Source of the DNA: Cranoglanis bouderius
Lineage: Eukaryota; Chordata; Actinopteri; Siluriformes; Cranoglanididae
Assembly (NCBI GenBank): GCA_023630585.1
Contig: CM042535.1
Location: forward strand, 32,982,899 to 33,046,898
Length of the DNA: 64,000 nucleotides
Direction: 5' to 3'
Within the stretch, counting starts at the first letter, position 1; each line of letters begins with the position of its first letter. The notes beneath the pieces are model-generated. The model saw only the letters and a list, made by a program, of their open reading frames with translations, had not been told where the DNA came from and ran no database searches. Below, one piece after another: positions 10,331-22,246 of the stretch. The translations under genes were made by a program, and so were the position numbers.

Positions 10331-12387
10331 ACTGTGTAGCCTAAAGATGCATATCTGTAATGAGATTCTTCTTGCTGCACCTGCTACATGCTATTGTCTC
10401 TGAGTGTTCCTTTCATCCTCTCCCACTCTGTATACCCAATGCAGCACAGCTGAGTCTCTATTACAGGCACAGTATTAGCATGAACTGCAGCACTAAGGGC
10501 ATGGTCAGTACAGGTTGTGTCTCCTTTAATGAGGACAGCATATCGTCCAGCTACTAACAAGAGAACATGGGACTGTTGGATGTCCGGGCTGATTATAATC
10601 CCACTTTTATTCGGTTCATTAGCCCTGCAGTCAGCCTGTTCTTCATACGTTTAATCTTCCACTTTTGTCATTTAGTGTGCAGTAATTGATAACAGCAGAA
10701 GTGAATGCCCATACATCCTCTGTTAATGCCAACTTCAGCATGGGATAAATGCCAATACCACTGCGGAACAACTAACGAGGGCTCTTAAATGTGTCTATCT
10801 AGGTCGGTCTCTAAAAACACCGAGAGCCCTAGATGCAGCTAAGAATAGTTTCACAAGGCACTCAGTTAAAACCTTCACTCGCTCTTTGTGCTGTTGCCTT
10901 CAGCTCCAATTCAACATGCCAGGCACTCAAGCCATTTCAGTGAGTGAGAAAAGATAGATAGCTCATGTCTTCGTCTTTCAAATCTTTCAAGTCTGCTGAA
11001 ATACAGGTTGTTGAAGTCATTGAGGCCAGGGTGGCTGTGTCACTATTCATACTTGGATGGTAGGAGGTACTTTTGTAGCAAACTAAAGTGGTTCTGTGGA
11101 GGGGGAAGGGTTCGAAACCTCCTCTGTAAGAAGCACTGCCATAAAAAAAAAAAAAAAAAAACACTTGAGTAGAAATCCTTATACAATATTCAGTAATATA
11201 AAAAATTTCTGGTGGAGTCTGAAGAAAATCAAAAACGGCTTACAGATAAACCAAGATCCAAGAGCTCTTGCTGACGGGATCGCTACAGTACATACGGAAC
11301 CTACTAATCACCTGCTTCCAGTGAGGTCTGGAGATGAAGTGACACACCCAGGCAGCTCAGAGAAGAAAGAGAGAGAGAGAGTACATACGTTCTGAGTTTT
11401 ATACTATACAGCCACGGTGGCATATTTTAATTATCAACCATTTGTTTTAGCAGTTGGGCAAGCTTACCCGAGCCTTCTTTGGCATTCGTTTCTGGACATT
11501 ATGAAATATTGATAATTAGATTACACTGTGTAATAAATAGGGTTTATGGTTTGTGTATGTTTATGCTGTTGCTGCCTAATTGTTCTGTGACTTTAATAGC
11601 CTTGAGGTGCATCATTTCATTGGACCAGGATTCATGAAATACAGTGTCATGCTAAGGTCCCCAGAATCAATGCATATTCATGAGAAGCATTAATGAGGTG
11701 TAGCTTGGCTGTGAATCTGCATCCTGGTGTTGCATCGCAGCAGCGTGTCAGGTGCTTCTTTCAGGCTTCTAAAAGGTGCTAGTGTTGTAGGACAGCCCAA
11801 TAATGTTTATGCAGTGAGGATGTACTGCATTAAAGAAATCTACAATAAAAATACAATACAATGCAGTAGACCATCGTATAGATCTACCTCATCTCAAAAC
11901 AGATGAGTATGTTTTAATATTGAAAAAGAAATGTGACAAATAAAGGTTTCTTCTTCTATATATCTAAAGAATTGGCTCAGTTTATCATCCAGTTAAGTTA
12001 ATCAGTGTAGAAAAAAAACTATTAAGTGCCAATTTGTGACCTGCTGTGACCTCCTTATGTAACACAGTGTAGTTAGCGGAATCACTGGAATCACTGCTAA
12101 TCCAACCTGACATTAGCAAACATAACTGGTTAGACAGCAAGTCAAATTCTAGCTAATAGTAAATATTGGTTATTTACAATGACGTAATTGAGAAGCTACC
12201 AAGCAATCTATTATATTGTCATTATATTCCTTCATGAATAACCATAGTTGTAATTATCACATTAATCACTGCAAATTTCTCTTATTTTCACAGTATGCAA
12301 ATCACTGCAAATTTGTCAGTACTTAATTTCACAGTACTTCCACTCTCATTATTTTATTTCTAAAATAGCACTTGATCCAGGACGTAC

Positions 12388-12420
12388 ATTTATTTATTTA
12401 TTTATTTATTTATTTATTTT
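12388..12420. repeat. TTTA microsatellite
   Basis: Eight TTTA units. Confidence 0.9.
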
Positions 12421-12944
12421 ACGTTAGTTAAGTATAGACACGGGTTAAAAATGCAGTATCAACTGTTTTTTTGTTTGTTTGTTTGTGTACACAATTTAAT
12501 GTGGCAACATGATACTAAATTGAGGTTATGAGGTTCTAATGTGTGCAAATGACATGTTAGAAAATACTCATTATTTTAGTAGCATAACTATCATTGAATT
12601 ATTCAATAGGATTTCAAATGGCTCAATCTGTATCTCATTACAGTGAATTATGGGGCTTTCAAAGCTGAAACTTTAATGTCATGGCTCCTGTTCGCTGTCT
12701 GTTAATGCAATGTTACTCACGTATATTGCATGACTCAGGCTCATAAGAGCACCCCAAAGGTGTGTGTGGATATTCTAGACTTTATGAATTTTAGACATAT
12801 TCTTTTCTGTGTATTAATCTGTAGTAATAGGAGGTACTCATGGCATCATTTAATGGAGAAAGATCACATTTTTAAAAAGTTGTTGTACCATTTCAGAGCT
12901 TGGAAAGTGTTATATTTACCATCAAAGGCATTTAGAGAAAAAAC

Positions 12945-13062
<118 letters not shown>

Positions 13063-13094
13063 ACATATAATTATATAATTATACAGCTAGTCCT

Positions 13095-13322
13095 CTTAAG
13101 GCCCGTTCATACCAAGAACGATAGCTGTAAAGATAACTATAACAATAACTATATTAGTGTCCACACCAGCGCACAATATCATTCTGTTTATTCTAAGCGT
13201 GCCGTTATTGTTATAGTTGTGGTGTGGATTCTGCTATTCTTTTATAATTAGAACGATTTTTAGAACTAACGATCTTAATCATTATCGTTATAGTTTTTGT
13301 CCTTGGTGTGTACCAGCCTTTA
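13095..13322. mobile_element. hAT-like MITE, 'GGCCCGTTCATACCAAGAACGAT' family
   Basis: Ends are imperfect inverted repeats: AAGGCCCGTTCATACCAAGA on the left and the complement of CCTTGGTGTGTACCAGCCTT on the right. Internal TATAAC/GTTATAG motifs are also inverted. It looks like a widespread fish MITE family with GGCCCGTTCACACC ends. I did not find a convincing 8-bp target duplication. Confidence 0.6.
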
Positions 13323-13674
13323 GACTTTAGATCATTCATACTTTCATTTTTACAGGCAGTGGGAAAGTTACTATAGATTTTTATTTATCTCAAATTAGAC
13401 TTTCTTTTGGTAGCAGTAACATTTCTGTCAATGGTGTCTGCCAGTCTGTTGCTTATACTGTAAGTAATCTTTCTGCATTTAAGTGTTTACAATATGCAGT
13501 TGAAATTTTGTTGAATTTCACTGAAATACAGATGATTGGTAGCAGCTAACCTCTTTTAATCTAGCCACAGGAGGTCACAAGCCAGTGTACTTTTTGTGCC
13601 GGTCCCAAGCCCGGATAAATAGAGAGGGTTCTGTCAGGAAGGGCATCCGACGTAAAACTTTTGCCAAATTCAAT

Positions 13675-14694
13675 ATGCGAATCACTAACATGACTTCCAT
13701 ACCGGATCGGTCGGGGCCCGGGTTAACAATGACCGCCATAGGTACCGTTGACCTACAGGGCACTGGTGGAAATTGGGCTACTGTTGGTCGAAGAAGGAGA
13801 GGAGGAAGGTGTGTGAGAGGAGGAAGGCGTGTCCGTAGGCAGAGAGAGAAGAGGAAAGGCAGGAGTTTAGGACTGAAAGTAGGGACTTTGAATGTTCGTA
13901 CGATGATAGGTAAAGGCAGAGAGCTGGTAGATATGATGCAGAGGAGGAAAGTCAACATTCTGTGTGTCCAGGAGACCAGGTGGAAAGGGAGCAAGGCTAG
14001 AAGCATTGGAGCAGGGTTTGAACTGTTTTATCATGGTGTGGACAGGAAGAGAAATGGAGTAGGAGTGATCCTGAAGGAGGAGTTTATGAAGAATGTTCTG
14101 GAGGTAAAGAGAGTGTCAGATAGGTTGATGAGTCTGAAGCTAGAAATTGAAGGTGTGATGTTGAATGTTGTTAGTGCTTACTCTCCACAAGTAGGTTGTG
14201 AGCAAGAGGAGAAAGACAGATTCTGGAAGGAGCTTGAGGAAGTGATGCAGAGTGTTCCCAGAGGTGAGAGAGTGGTGATAGGGGCAGATTTTAATGGACA
14301 TGTTGGTGAAGGGAATAGTGGGGATGAGGAAGTGATGGGCAGGTTTGGTCTTCAGGTAAGGAACCCAGAAGGACAGAGGTTGGTAGACTTTGCTAAAAGT
14401 ATGGAGATGGCTGTGGTGATCATGTACTTTCAGAAGAGGCAGGAACACAGGGTGACATATAAGAGTGGTGGCAGGAGCACACAGGTGGACTATATCTTAT
14501 GTAGAAACTGTAATCTGATGGAGATTAGCGATTGCAAAGTAGTGGTAAGAGAGAGTGTAGCTAGACAGCATAGAATGGTGGTGTGTAAGATGACTCTGGT
14601 GGTGAGGAAGATGAAGAGAGCAAAGGCAGAGCAGAAGACAAAGTGGTGGAAGTTGGAAATGAAGAGTGCTGTGTGGTTTTCAGGGAGGAGTTGA
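13675..14694 (+). pseudogene. LINE endonuclease domain (APE type)
   Basis: The frame is open from upstream of the first ATG at 13675. Apurinic-endonuclease motifs are visible: the LKVGTLNVRTM start, CVQETRWKG with the catalytic Glu, GADFNGHVG with Asp-x-Asn, STQVDYIL, and a final RQHRMVV where the usual Asp-His is changed. The frame ends in a stop near 14694, after a frameshift at about 14655 where EECCVVFREEL continues in another phase. The enzyme would nick target DNA to prime reverse transcription. Non-functional as it stands because the polymerase is no longer in frame. Confidence 0.88.
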
Positions 14695-14699
14695 GACAG

Positions 14700-15655
14700 T
14701 TCGGTTGGCGAGGCAGAGGGATAGAGATGGAAAGGATGTGCAGCAGGTTAGAGTGATTAAAGATAGAGATGGAAATGTGTTTACAGGTGACAGGAGGGTG
14801 AGGGAAAGATGGAAGGACTACTTTGAGGAACTGATGAATGAGGAAAATGACAGAGAGAGAAGAGTAGTAGAGGCAAATATTGTTGAGCAGGAAGTAGAAG
14901 GGATTAGCAAGGGTGAAGTTAGGAGAGCTTTGAAGAGGATGAAGAGAGGAAAGGCGGTTGGTCCTGATGACATACCAGTGGAGGTATGGAAGTGTCTAGG
15001 AGAGATGGCAGTAGAGTTTTTAACTAGGTTGTTCAACGAGGTCTTAGAGAGTGAGAGGATGCCTGAGGAATGGAGGAAAAGTGTTTTGGTGCCGATTTTT
15101 AAGAACAAGGGAGATGTGCAGAGTTGTGGAAACTACAGAGGTATTAAGCTGATGAGCCGTACAATGAAGTTGTGGGAAAGAGTAGTGGAAGCAAGGCTAA
15201 GGGGAGAAGTGAGCATTTGTGAGCAGCAGTTTGGTTTCATGCCAAGAAAGAGCACTACAGATGCAATATTTGCTTTGAGAATGTTGATGGAGAAGTACAG
15301 AGAGGGTCAGAAAGAGCTGCATTGTGTCTTTGTAGATTTAGAGAAAGCGTATGACAGGGTGCCAAGAGAGAAGCTGTGGTATTGTATGAGGAGGTCTGGA
15401 GTGGCAGAGAAGTATGTTAGAGTGGTGCAGGAGATGTATGAGAGCAGTAGGACAGTGGTAAGGTGTGCAGTAGGTGTGACAGAGGAGTTCACGGTGAAGG
15501 TGGGACTGCATCAAGGATCGGCTCTGAGCCCCTTCTTGTTTGCGGTGGTGATGGACAGGCTGACAGATGAGGTCAGACAGGAATCTCCATGGACTATGAT
15601 GTTTGCGGATGACATTGTGATCTATAGTGAGAGCAGGGAGCAGGTGAAAGTCTAA
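14700..15655 (+). pseudogene. LINE reverse transcriptase domain
   Basis: Starts abruptly at RLARQRDRDGKDVQQ, directly after the endonuclease/linker end; in relatives I remember roughly 80-110 residues between these points, so an internal deletion is likely. Polymerase motifs are intact: VPIFKNKGDVQSCGNYRGIK, DLEKAYDRVP (motif A, catalytic Asp), GLHQGSALSPFLF (motif B) and FADDIVIYSE (motif C, catalytic Asp pair). The frame breaks at 15652 through a small deletion in the REQV...LKRW stretch. Confidence 0.9.
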
Positions 15656-15659
15656 AGAG

Positions 15660-16349
15660 GTGGAGGTTTGCTCTGGAGAGAAGAGGAATGAAGGTTAGTC
15701 GCAGCAAGACAGAATACATGTGTGTGAATGAGAGGGATCTAAGTGGAACAGTGAGGTTACAGGGAGAAGAGGTAAAGAAGGTGCAGGATTTTAAGTACTT
15801 GGGGTCAACAGTCCAGAGCAATGAGGAGTGTGGAAAAGAGGTGAAGAAGCGTGTGCAGGCAGGTTGGAATGGGTGGAGAAAAGTGGCAGGTCTGTTGTGT
15901 GATAAAAGAGTACCAGCAAGAATGAAAGGAAAGGTGTACAGGACAGTAGTGAGACCAGCGATGTTGTATGGTTTGGAGACAGTTGCACTGAGGAAAAGAC
16001 AGGAGGAAGAGTTAGAGGTAGCAGAGCTGAAGATGTTGAGGTTCCCTTTGGGAGTGACGAGGATGGATAGGATCATGAGTACATCAGAGGGACAGCACAT
16101 GTGAGATGTTTTGGAGACAAAGTTAGAGAGGCCAGGTTGAGATGGTTTGGACATGTTCAGAGGAGGGAGAGTGAATATATCGGTAAAAGGATGCTGAGGT
16201 TAGAGCTGCCAGGCAGGAGGCCGAGAGGAAGACCAAAGAGGAGGTTTATGGATGTAGTGAAGGAGGACATGAAGGTAGTCAGTCTGAGAGAAGAGGATGC
16301 AGGGGATAGGGCTAGATGGAGGCAGATGATTCGCTGTGGCGACCCCTGA
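15660..16349 (+). pseudogene. LINE C-terminal region, two frames
   Basis: Continues the LINE protein after the 15652 break: KRWRFALERRGMK, then KTEYMCVNERD and FKYLGSTVQSN, typical of the thumb/C-terminal part. A second break near 16085-16100 moves the frame to DKVREARLRWFGHVQRRE, ending RWRQMIRCGDP and a stop at about 16349. The short 3' untranslated sequence ends at the target duplication. Confidence 0.87.
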
Positions 16350-16386
16350 AGGGAACAGCCGAAAGGAAAAGAAGGTAGCAGCTAAC

Positions 16387-16452
16387 CTCTTTTGTTTGTT
16401 TGTTTGATTGTTTGATTGTTTGTTTGTTTATTTATTTGTTTGTTTGTTTTTT
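16387..16452. repeat. TTTG/TTTA simple repeat
   Basis: Runs of GTTT and GATT units directly beside the second LINE target duplication. Confidence 0.85.
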
Positions 16453-16849
16453 TCAGTGGTTTTAAGTGTAGTCTGGCTTGTTCCCTTCACACCCTTTAAT
16501 TTGCTGATTTTGTAGAAAACCAGTGACGTGTGATGAGAATGAAAGCTTCCTTCATGCTTTGGCTAAAGTGGGGGCATGACTATGTCTGTGCAGAGCTGAA
16601 CGCCCCCAAGCTGAAGCAGCACAAAAGAAGTCTGGATGATGTAGGAACTAGCATTTTGTAGAGTGTGTAATAAAATAATAACAGTTCCTATTCCAGGGTA
16701 GAGAGTAATCAAGCTGTCTGTTGTCATTTCAACATTTGACAACTTTTGAGGAAGACACTGTTTAAGTTTGTTGTATTTTCTTTCCATGTTTTTTTTTTTC
16801 AGTTTTTCAAATTTCAGTCTTCACATTATCTTATTTGGCATTTCAGTTT

Positions 16850-17290
16850 CTACAGGTAACAGTTTAAACCTTATGAAAACCCCACTGCAAGGAATAATCT
16901 GTCCATACTGACCACTTTCAAACAGCTATTCAGGGACGAGCTTCAGAACTGAAGTGCACCTGAAACAGCTGTTAATCCGAGCTTCTCAATACAACTTATT
17001 GACAAAAGTGGAGTCTGGGGAAGAGACTTCCTAACGCTAATGAGGCATGCCCGTGCCTGCTGGCAATTGATGCAGACTGCATCAAAGCTTTACATCAGTC
17101 CAAACAAGGATCTCAAATTAATGAATGACTTGGTCGGCAAGGGGAAATTTTCCATAATCACTGCAGCTGTAACCAGCTTACAAGCCAGAAGAGGGAGGAG
17201 GAAGTAGAGAATGTATCTTTCTAGTTACTTTGTATTCATCCTAATTAACTCCAGGATCAAAGGATTTCCAAGCTGATCATTTCTTGTCCT
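16850..17290. other. unique stretch, possible conserved noncoding element
   Basis: No repeat family recognised. It contains TTAATCC (an OTX/CRX-type site), TCCTAATTAACTCC, and several AATTAATGA motifs. This is composition and motif evidence only. Confidence 0.25.
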
Positions 17291-19345
17291 TTTGGTCTAC
17301 AAAGTTAAAAAAATAAAAATAAAAAAAAATTAAACCTGTGGTGCTCTATAACAGTGTTTCTCCATAAACTTGTCCCATACGATTACTGTTCTAGCCACCT
17401 CTCAACCATGGCCATAACTAGCTGTGAGGCCATGAGATCCAGACCTTGGTGGTTTCAGAAGGTTTTGGGTTGTTGTTGTTTTTTTTTTCAAGACTGACTG
17501 ATCAGCAATGGTGATTGGTTGTCAACAGACCTCAGAGCAACTGAGGAGGTTTGTCCATAGACTTAATTATCTGTCAAGCTAAGGCTTATATTATACTACC
17601 ATACTATACTACCAGTCTTTGACTTCTTGTTGAGAGGTATGCAACAGAAACATTATGGGCTAATGTATGACATAGCTATGATATAAATGTGTGAGTCTAT
17701 GCAAGAACATATAAATGTGAGTGATTTGTGATAGTTGTCGGTTTGTAAAATGCAAACCGCTCCAACATTGCTAGAGCTTAGAGCTTGGTAGTTGCAATAA
17801 CGCTAGCTCATGTACCCTTTTTATCAAGAAAACTGAATACCTTTTTCAGACGTGCAAAAAAGCTTAGCTGTCTCTGGGTGACCCTGAGATCTGATTTGGA
17901 AATCAAAGCTCTACAACATTGTGGCTGATAACTCTTCAACAATTACCTGATTGCTATTCTGTTACCTTCAACTCAAAGTTGGTGATTAAGTGATATATAC
18001 ATAATATAGATTTAAAGTTAAATATTGTTAAAGGTTTAATCTGCCTTGGTCTGTTAACCTTTGTTGGTGCAAAAAGCATGCTCACTAGAGTGTTCAAACG
18101 GCTGAGAGGACCACTGATGTTAGAGGAAATGGTGGAGACTGAAGCAAACTATTTCAACACAGAATCCAGAATAATATTGGTGTCTTTTGATTGTCCAAGC
18201 TGCTGGAACTATACCCAAAGTTTGTAATTCTTCTCATTTTATTGAGATTTGAAAGCACTCATTATTGTGCATGCTTGAATATATTAAGTGGATGTAGTGA
18301 GGACACCATGGGGGGATTTTAAAAGTGCATTTAAATTCTAGTGAAGACCTAGCCATCACTCCACATCAGCCTATTTAGAAGTCCTTTGGCATAAAGCAAA
18401 GAGCTATTCTATGAGTCACAACGATAATGGAAAGCCTTGAGAATGGAAGCCACATGCTTTCTCTGCTGTTGTGAGAGAGGAAGGAAACATGTTGAGTACG
18501 TTCAGGTTGGAAATGTGCTTTCATGAACTAACTCACAAAGTTGGTTGCACATAGTTAGCGTAGTCCAAAAATCTGAGGCCACATTGAAAATCTTAAAATT
18601 GAAAATAAACAGATATTTAAAACAAATAAAGTAAATCTTCAATAGCTTTTCTATATCTGTTTAATATTCATGATTCTGCACTATTTCTAGGTCACTATTT
18701 AAATGTAAGCAAATGTGTGATATTGACCATGTTCACTGCTTTGTACGAAAGGTGCAATTTTCCTCAGATGACACCCCAATGGATTTGATTTAAAATGGAT
18801 CATAAGGTTTCGCACAAACTTGTGCCGTCCATGCCAGCTCGAGTGCACATTAAAGAAAAAACAGGGACATAAAAATACTAAAAATCACTTAAATTCATGT
18901 AAATATTTCAAAGAGTCTACTTTTCACTCAAGGTGTTGTCAGTGATATAATTTGTAATGAAAATTGTTGTATTAGATTAGAAAAGAATGCAAAATAGAAG
19001 CATTTTCACTATTGATCTCAGAGTTTTGGACCCCACTGTAGCATCAAATGACATCATCTGGTACACTGGAACTAAGTCACTCATTTGGTTTTATTTTTTC
19101 CTTTTTATTTCTGCTTACTTTGTTTGTCCTTATTGTTTTCCATATCATGTTTCAGGGATGCAACCAAGCATTTCCAATTTCATAGTGTAATCGAATTTTC
19201 AGTCCTGTTACTAGAAGCAGGAAAATTGTAGCACAAAAATTACCCGCAACAATTTCATATGAGGCTATATAGTGTTTTGGTTTGATTTACAAAAGCACTG
19301 ATTTCTCCACTATTTGAATTTGTTCATTTCTCTGGCTCTCCCTAG

Positions 19346-19527
19346 ATATCACCTATGGGAGATATTCTGGCACTTCTTTCCTGGAGTTTGAGGGCATTAG
19401 TCTCAGTGCTGTGAGTAATATCACAGTGAGGTTTCAGACTCGCTCAGCGAATGGAACACTCCTGTATGTCGACCAAGGAGCTGGCTTCTTTTTTATCAAG
19501 CTCTACCTTAACAATGGAATTTTACAG
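19346..19527 (+). CDS. eys: eys exon e: first laminin G domain, part 1
   Basis: A 182-nt exon after a GGCTCTCCCTAG acceptor; enters in phase 1, leaves in phase 0 at a GTAAAG donor. Reads DITYGRYSGTSFLEFEGI, the beta-strand entry of a laminin G fold, then ITVRFQTRSANGTLLYVDQG and FFFIKLYLNNGILQ. Sequons NIT and NGT are likely N-glycosylated. Its 5' phase allows direct splicing from exon d (G+AT = Asp). Laminin G domains in EYS probably carry matrix or receptor binding. Confidence 0.93.
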
Positions 19528-19887
19528 GTAAAGCTTCTATAGGTTATATAATTTATAATGCATCTGTCTGGTGTTTAATATGCCACGTTAGCAGGGGTTC
19601 AATTTTGGAATTTGAATTTGGGATGTCAGGGATGTCACGTTTTCAGTTAATTACTCATTCTGTATTGGAGTCTGTACTACTAAATCATCATCATCATTGT
19701 CATCATTATTAGTACCATTTATTCGATCCCCTTGATGCCGCTCCAAATTTAATCCCTTCATGTACATTTAATAAAAATCTCACATTCAAATTAGTACTGT
19801 AAAATAGTGGCTTAAATTCTCTTGAGCATCTTAAAATTTATGCTTCAGTGTATACTTGTAATCGTTCATTTGTCTTCTTTTTTTCAG
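19528..19887 (+). other. eys intron e-f, 360 bases
   Basis: AT-rich, with a small ATC run near 19687-19705; no repeats or coding sequence seen. Confidence 0.8.
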
Positions 19888-19979
19888 TATGATTTCTCCT
19901 GCAGACAAGAAGAGGGGATTCATGGCATTAATACCAAAGGGCAGGTCAATGATGGCAAAGAGTATGTGGTGCACATTAG
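19888..19979 (+). CDS. eys: eys exon f: first laminin G domain, part 2
   Basis: A 92-nt exon after TTTTTTTCAG; enters in phase 0 and leaves in phase 2 at GTAACA. Reads YDFSCRQEEGIHGINTKGQV and then NDGKEYVVHIR, the middle strands of the laminin G sandwich, where 'kv.DGkwH.v' sequences are usual. The Arg codon at the end is completed by the first base of exon g. Confidence 0.92.
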
Positions 19980-20462
19980 GTAACATTCTCTGCCTAATTT
20001 CAATGTTGCCCAAAAGTAATAGAGAGTTTTCTTTACTGTGTCCAGACATGCCTGGACATGCACGTCGCAGGACACAAAGTGGAAATGCTTAGGCTCATTT
20101 ATACATGACCGTTGACAGAATAGATATTGGCAGTATAGGTGTTAAACCAGTTAAAACCATTCACATACACTGTTGCAGATTGATTACTAAGGTTCTGTTA
20201 CATTTCTGATGAGTATAGATACCCTTAAACCACTTATTATGAAAGCCTATAAGCTTTACATCGGTTGCTAATTTGGTGATCAATGCAAAGCCTGGACTCC
20301 TCACATTTGTTGTGCAACATACACTACTGTCTATGTACTCAGAAGTCAGTGCCATTTGTTAATCACATGACATGGCAGGAGCAGAGGGATCTTGTAACAG
20401 ATTGATACTACAGTCTGACCAATGTCTCTGGATTATCTCTTAAAAATAAAGAATATATTGAA

Positions 20463-21355
20463 TGTCCCAATCTGCCTCCAGCCATGAGGCCAGTGCTGCA
20501 TGACAACAGTCTGCTAGTCCCGAGGCCACCAGAGACATGGAGCATAGAAGGGACCCCATGAAGATACCACAATGCACAAGCCTGAAATAGATGGAAATAG
20601 ATACTGATCCAGATTTTGAACCACTTGCATGCAGTGAGCCTCATCTTGTAACACAATCTGAATCAAATGAGTTGATCAGGGATTTAGAAGCTGCTGGGTT
20701 CAAGGCTGCAAGGATAGTTTGCTGTTGGCAGGTTCAAAATGTTAAATTTTCTCAGCTTAGCCAGCTTGACAACATGCGTTTCTGTACTGAACATGACCCA
20801 CAACAGTAGCATCATTTTATTGATTAGCCGTGTTGTTACACAATGACAGTGTCTATCCTTTAGTGCCAATTGGCTATGCAGCACACAAATATGGAAGGCT
20901 TATTTAAACACATACAGTACTGCAACTGTGGTGATCAGACAATAGGAATGCAGTTCAGATACACCAAGTACCGTTATTTCAGTTGGGTATTTTGGTTTCA
21001 GGACAGAAAAGTGCGGTGCATTAAGCACTTTTCCAACAAGGATATTTTTGCCTCTTCATATAAAAAGCAATGAACAAGGAAGGTGAAGGATTTCAATAAT
21101 TGAGGCAAATGACTGATGCCAAGATGGAAAGTGTTGGCCCACAATCAATGACAGGCAGTTTGAAGAACGTCTAGTGGGGACAGAAATAATTGCATAAAAG
21201 GAATACAAGAATGTTGTTAAATTTTTTTCTTGGGAACTACAGAGCATCAAACTACATCCAGCTGGTTGACAAAATGCTTCAAGCATGCATGACAAACATG
21301 TCATTATTTATTTCCCACATTGATGCATTTACACATTGGTCAAAAAATCATATTT
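20463..21355 (+). pseudogene. decayed copy of a multicopy, transposon-associated ORF of unknown function
   Basis: Translated pieces in shifting frames match, in order, a protein family I recognise from fish, arthropod and cnidarian genomes as an uncharacterised multicopy gene: MRPVLHDNSLLVPRPPE, DPDFEP..SEPHLVTQSESN and LIRDLEAAGF. Later pieces are PIGYAAHK, a CGDQTIGM..RYTKYRYF stretch, DAKMESVGPQ, and NFFLGNYRASNYIQLVDKML followed by NMSLFISHID. Several stops and frameshifts separate them. The family has no established function that I know of; it is probably part of a DNA transposon. Identification is from memory of motif order. Confidence 0.6.
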
Positions 21356-21517
21356 CTTAATTTTTCCAGAATTCAGCCACAGTGATATCTGACAGGTTTT
21401 CATAGGCCACCACACATTTATGGTTAAAGAACCAAGTATGTGTTAATGTTTTGATATACTGGCATAGACGATACCAAATGTGGTATACCCATTCAAATTG
21501 AGTTTTATAACAATATA

Positions 21518-22066
21518 CAGTACTGTGCAAAAGTTTTAGGCACCCTATTTTTTTTTTAGTACAAACTTTGTTATAGATTCTTTATTTTATGACTTCTACA
21601 TTATCAAGTCAGTACAAAAAAAATTTTAGATTCCCAAACATTAGTTTTCTAGCACAAAATTAAATGTTACAGAAAAATGTTTGTATGTCATTAAAGAAAG
21701 CAGCATATTACATAAGAGACACTTTTCAGACAAAAAACACAATGAAGGCTGCTGGGTTTTGCTGCAAAAATAAGAAGTGAGTGCGAAAGTCAAAGTCTCC
21801 AGAAGAACTGTGTCTGGTTCTGCAAGATGCTCAATAAAACTTACCAGCTCATTTCTTTATAAAACTGCACTAATTGTACCTGAGACTACTATTTTTATTT
21901 AAATGTCACACCAAATATTGACTTTGTTTCATTTACTACTGTTTACTGCTCTTTACGGTATTTTTTTTTTTTTTTTTTTAAATGTAGAAACATTTAATTT
22001 CATTATTTTGAAGGCATCTATGCTCTACAGCATTTCTTTGCATGTGCCTAAAACTTTTGCACAGTA
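21518..22066 (+). mobile_element. MITE 'CAGTACTGTGCAAAAG' family, copy 2 (most complete)
   Basis: Starts CAGTACTGTGCAAAAGTTTTAGGCA after a TA and ends TGCCTAAAACTTTTGCACAGTA, so the terminal inverted repeats are at least 20 bases and the TA target is Tc1-like. The interior matches copies at 4038, 37968 and 39099. A short block (21790-21880) may be a scrap of transposase coding sequence (EELWLVLQDAQ before a stop). Confidence 0.87.
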
Positions 22067-22110
22067 CATATTGATATTATGTATATTGATGTTGTATTAT
22101 ATTCTATTAT

Positions 22111-22246
22111 ATTTATGGCATTTGTCAGATGACCTTATCCCTTATGACATTTATCTCATTTATGCAACTGAGAAGTTGAGGGTTAAGGGCCTTGCTCAAG
22201 GGCCCAACAGGGCAGCTTGCGATTTGGACTCATGACCTTCTGATCA
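22111..22246 (-). mobile_element. tRNA-derived SINE, copy 1, head-truncated
   Basis: Shares GACCTTATCC...TTTATCTCATTTATGCAACTGAG, GGGCCTTGCTCAAGGGCC and ACTCATGACCTTCTGATCAGT with the copy at 50158-50347. Read on the minus strand it starts within the tRNA-like head: the box B region is kept but the box A region is missing. Confidence 0.7.

Larger units (their letters stand above)
13558..16373 (+). mobile_element. RTE-type LINE, rearranged, flanked by a perfect 20-bp target duplication
   Basis: The direct repeat GGTAGCAGCTAACCTCTTTT occurs at 13538-13557 and again at 16374-16393, with all 20 bases identical, so it brackets one retrotransposition event. The inserted 2.8 kb has an apurinic endonuclease region, a reverse transcriptase region and a C-terminal domain in one direction, and ends ...GCCGAAAGGAAAAGAA. 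There is no long poly-A, as expected for RTE-like elements. I assign the RTE clade from the similarity I recognise to 'craniofacial development protein 2-like' sequences; the clade should be checked. Confidence 0.9.

Noticed and set aside
13585..16349. Host gene resembling craniofacial development protein 2
   Set aside because: The similarity is to the LINE endonuclease and reverse transcriptase; target duplications prove a retrotransposon.
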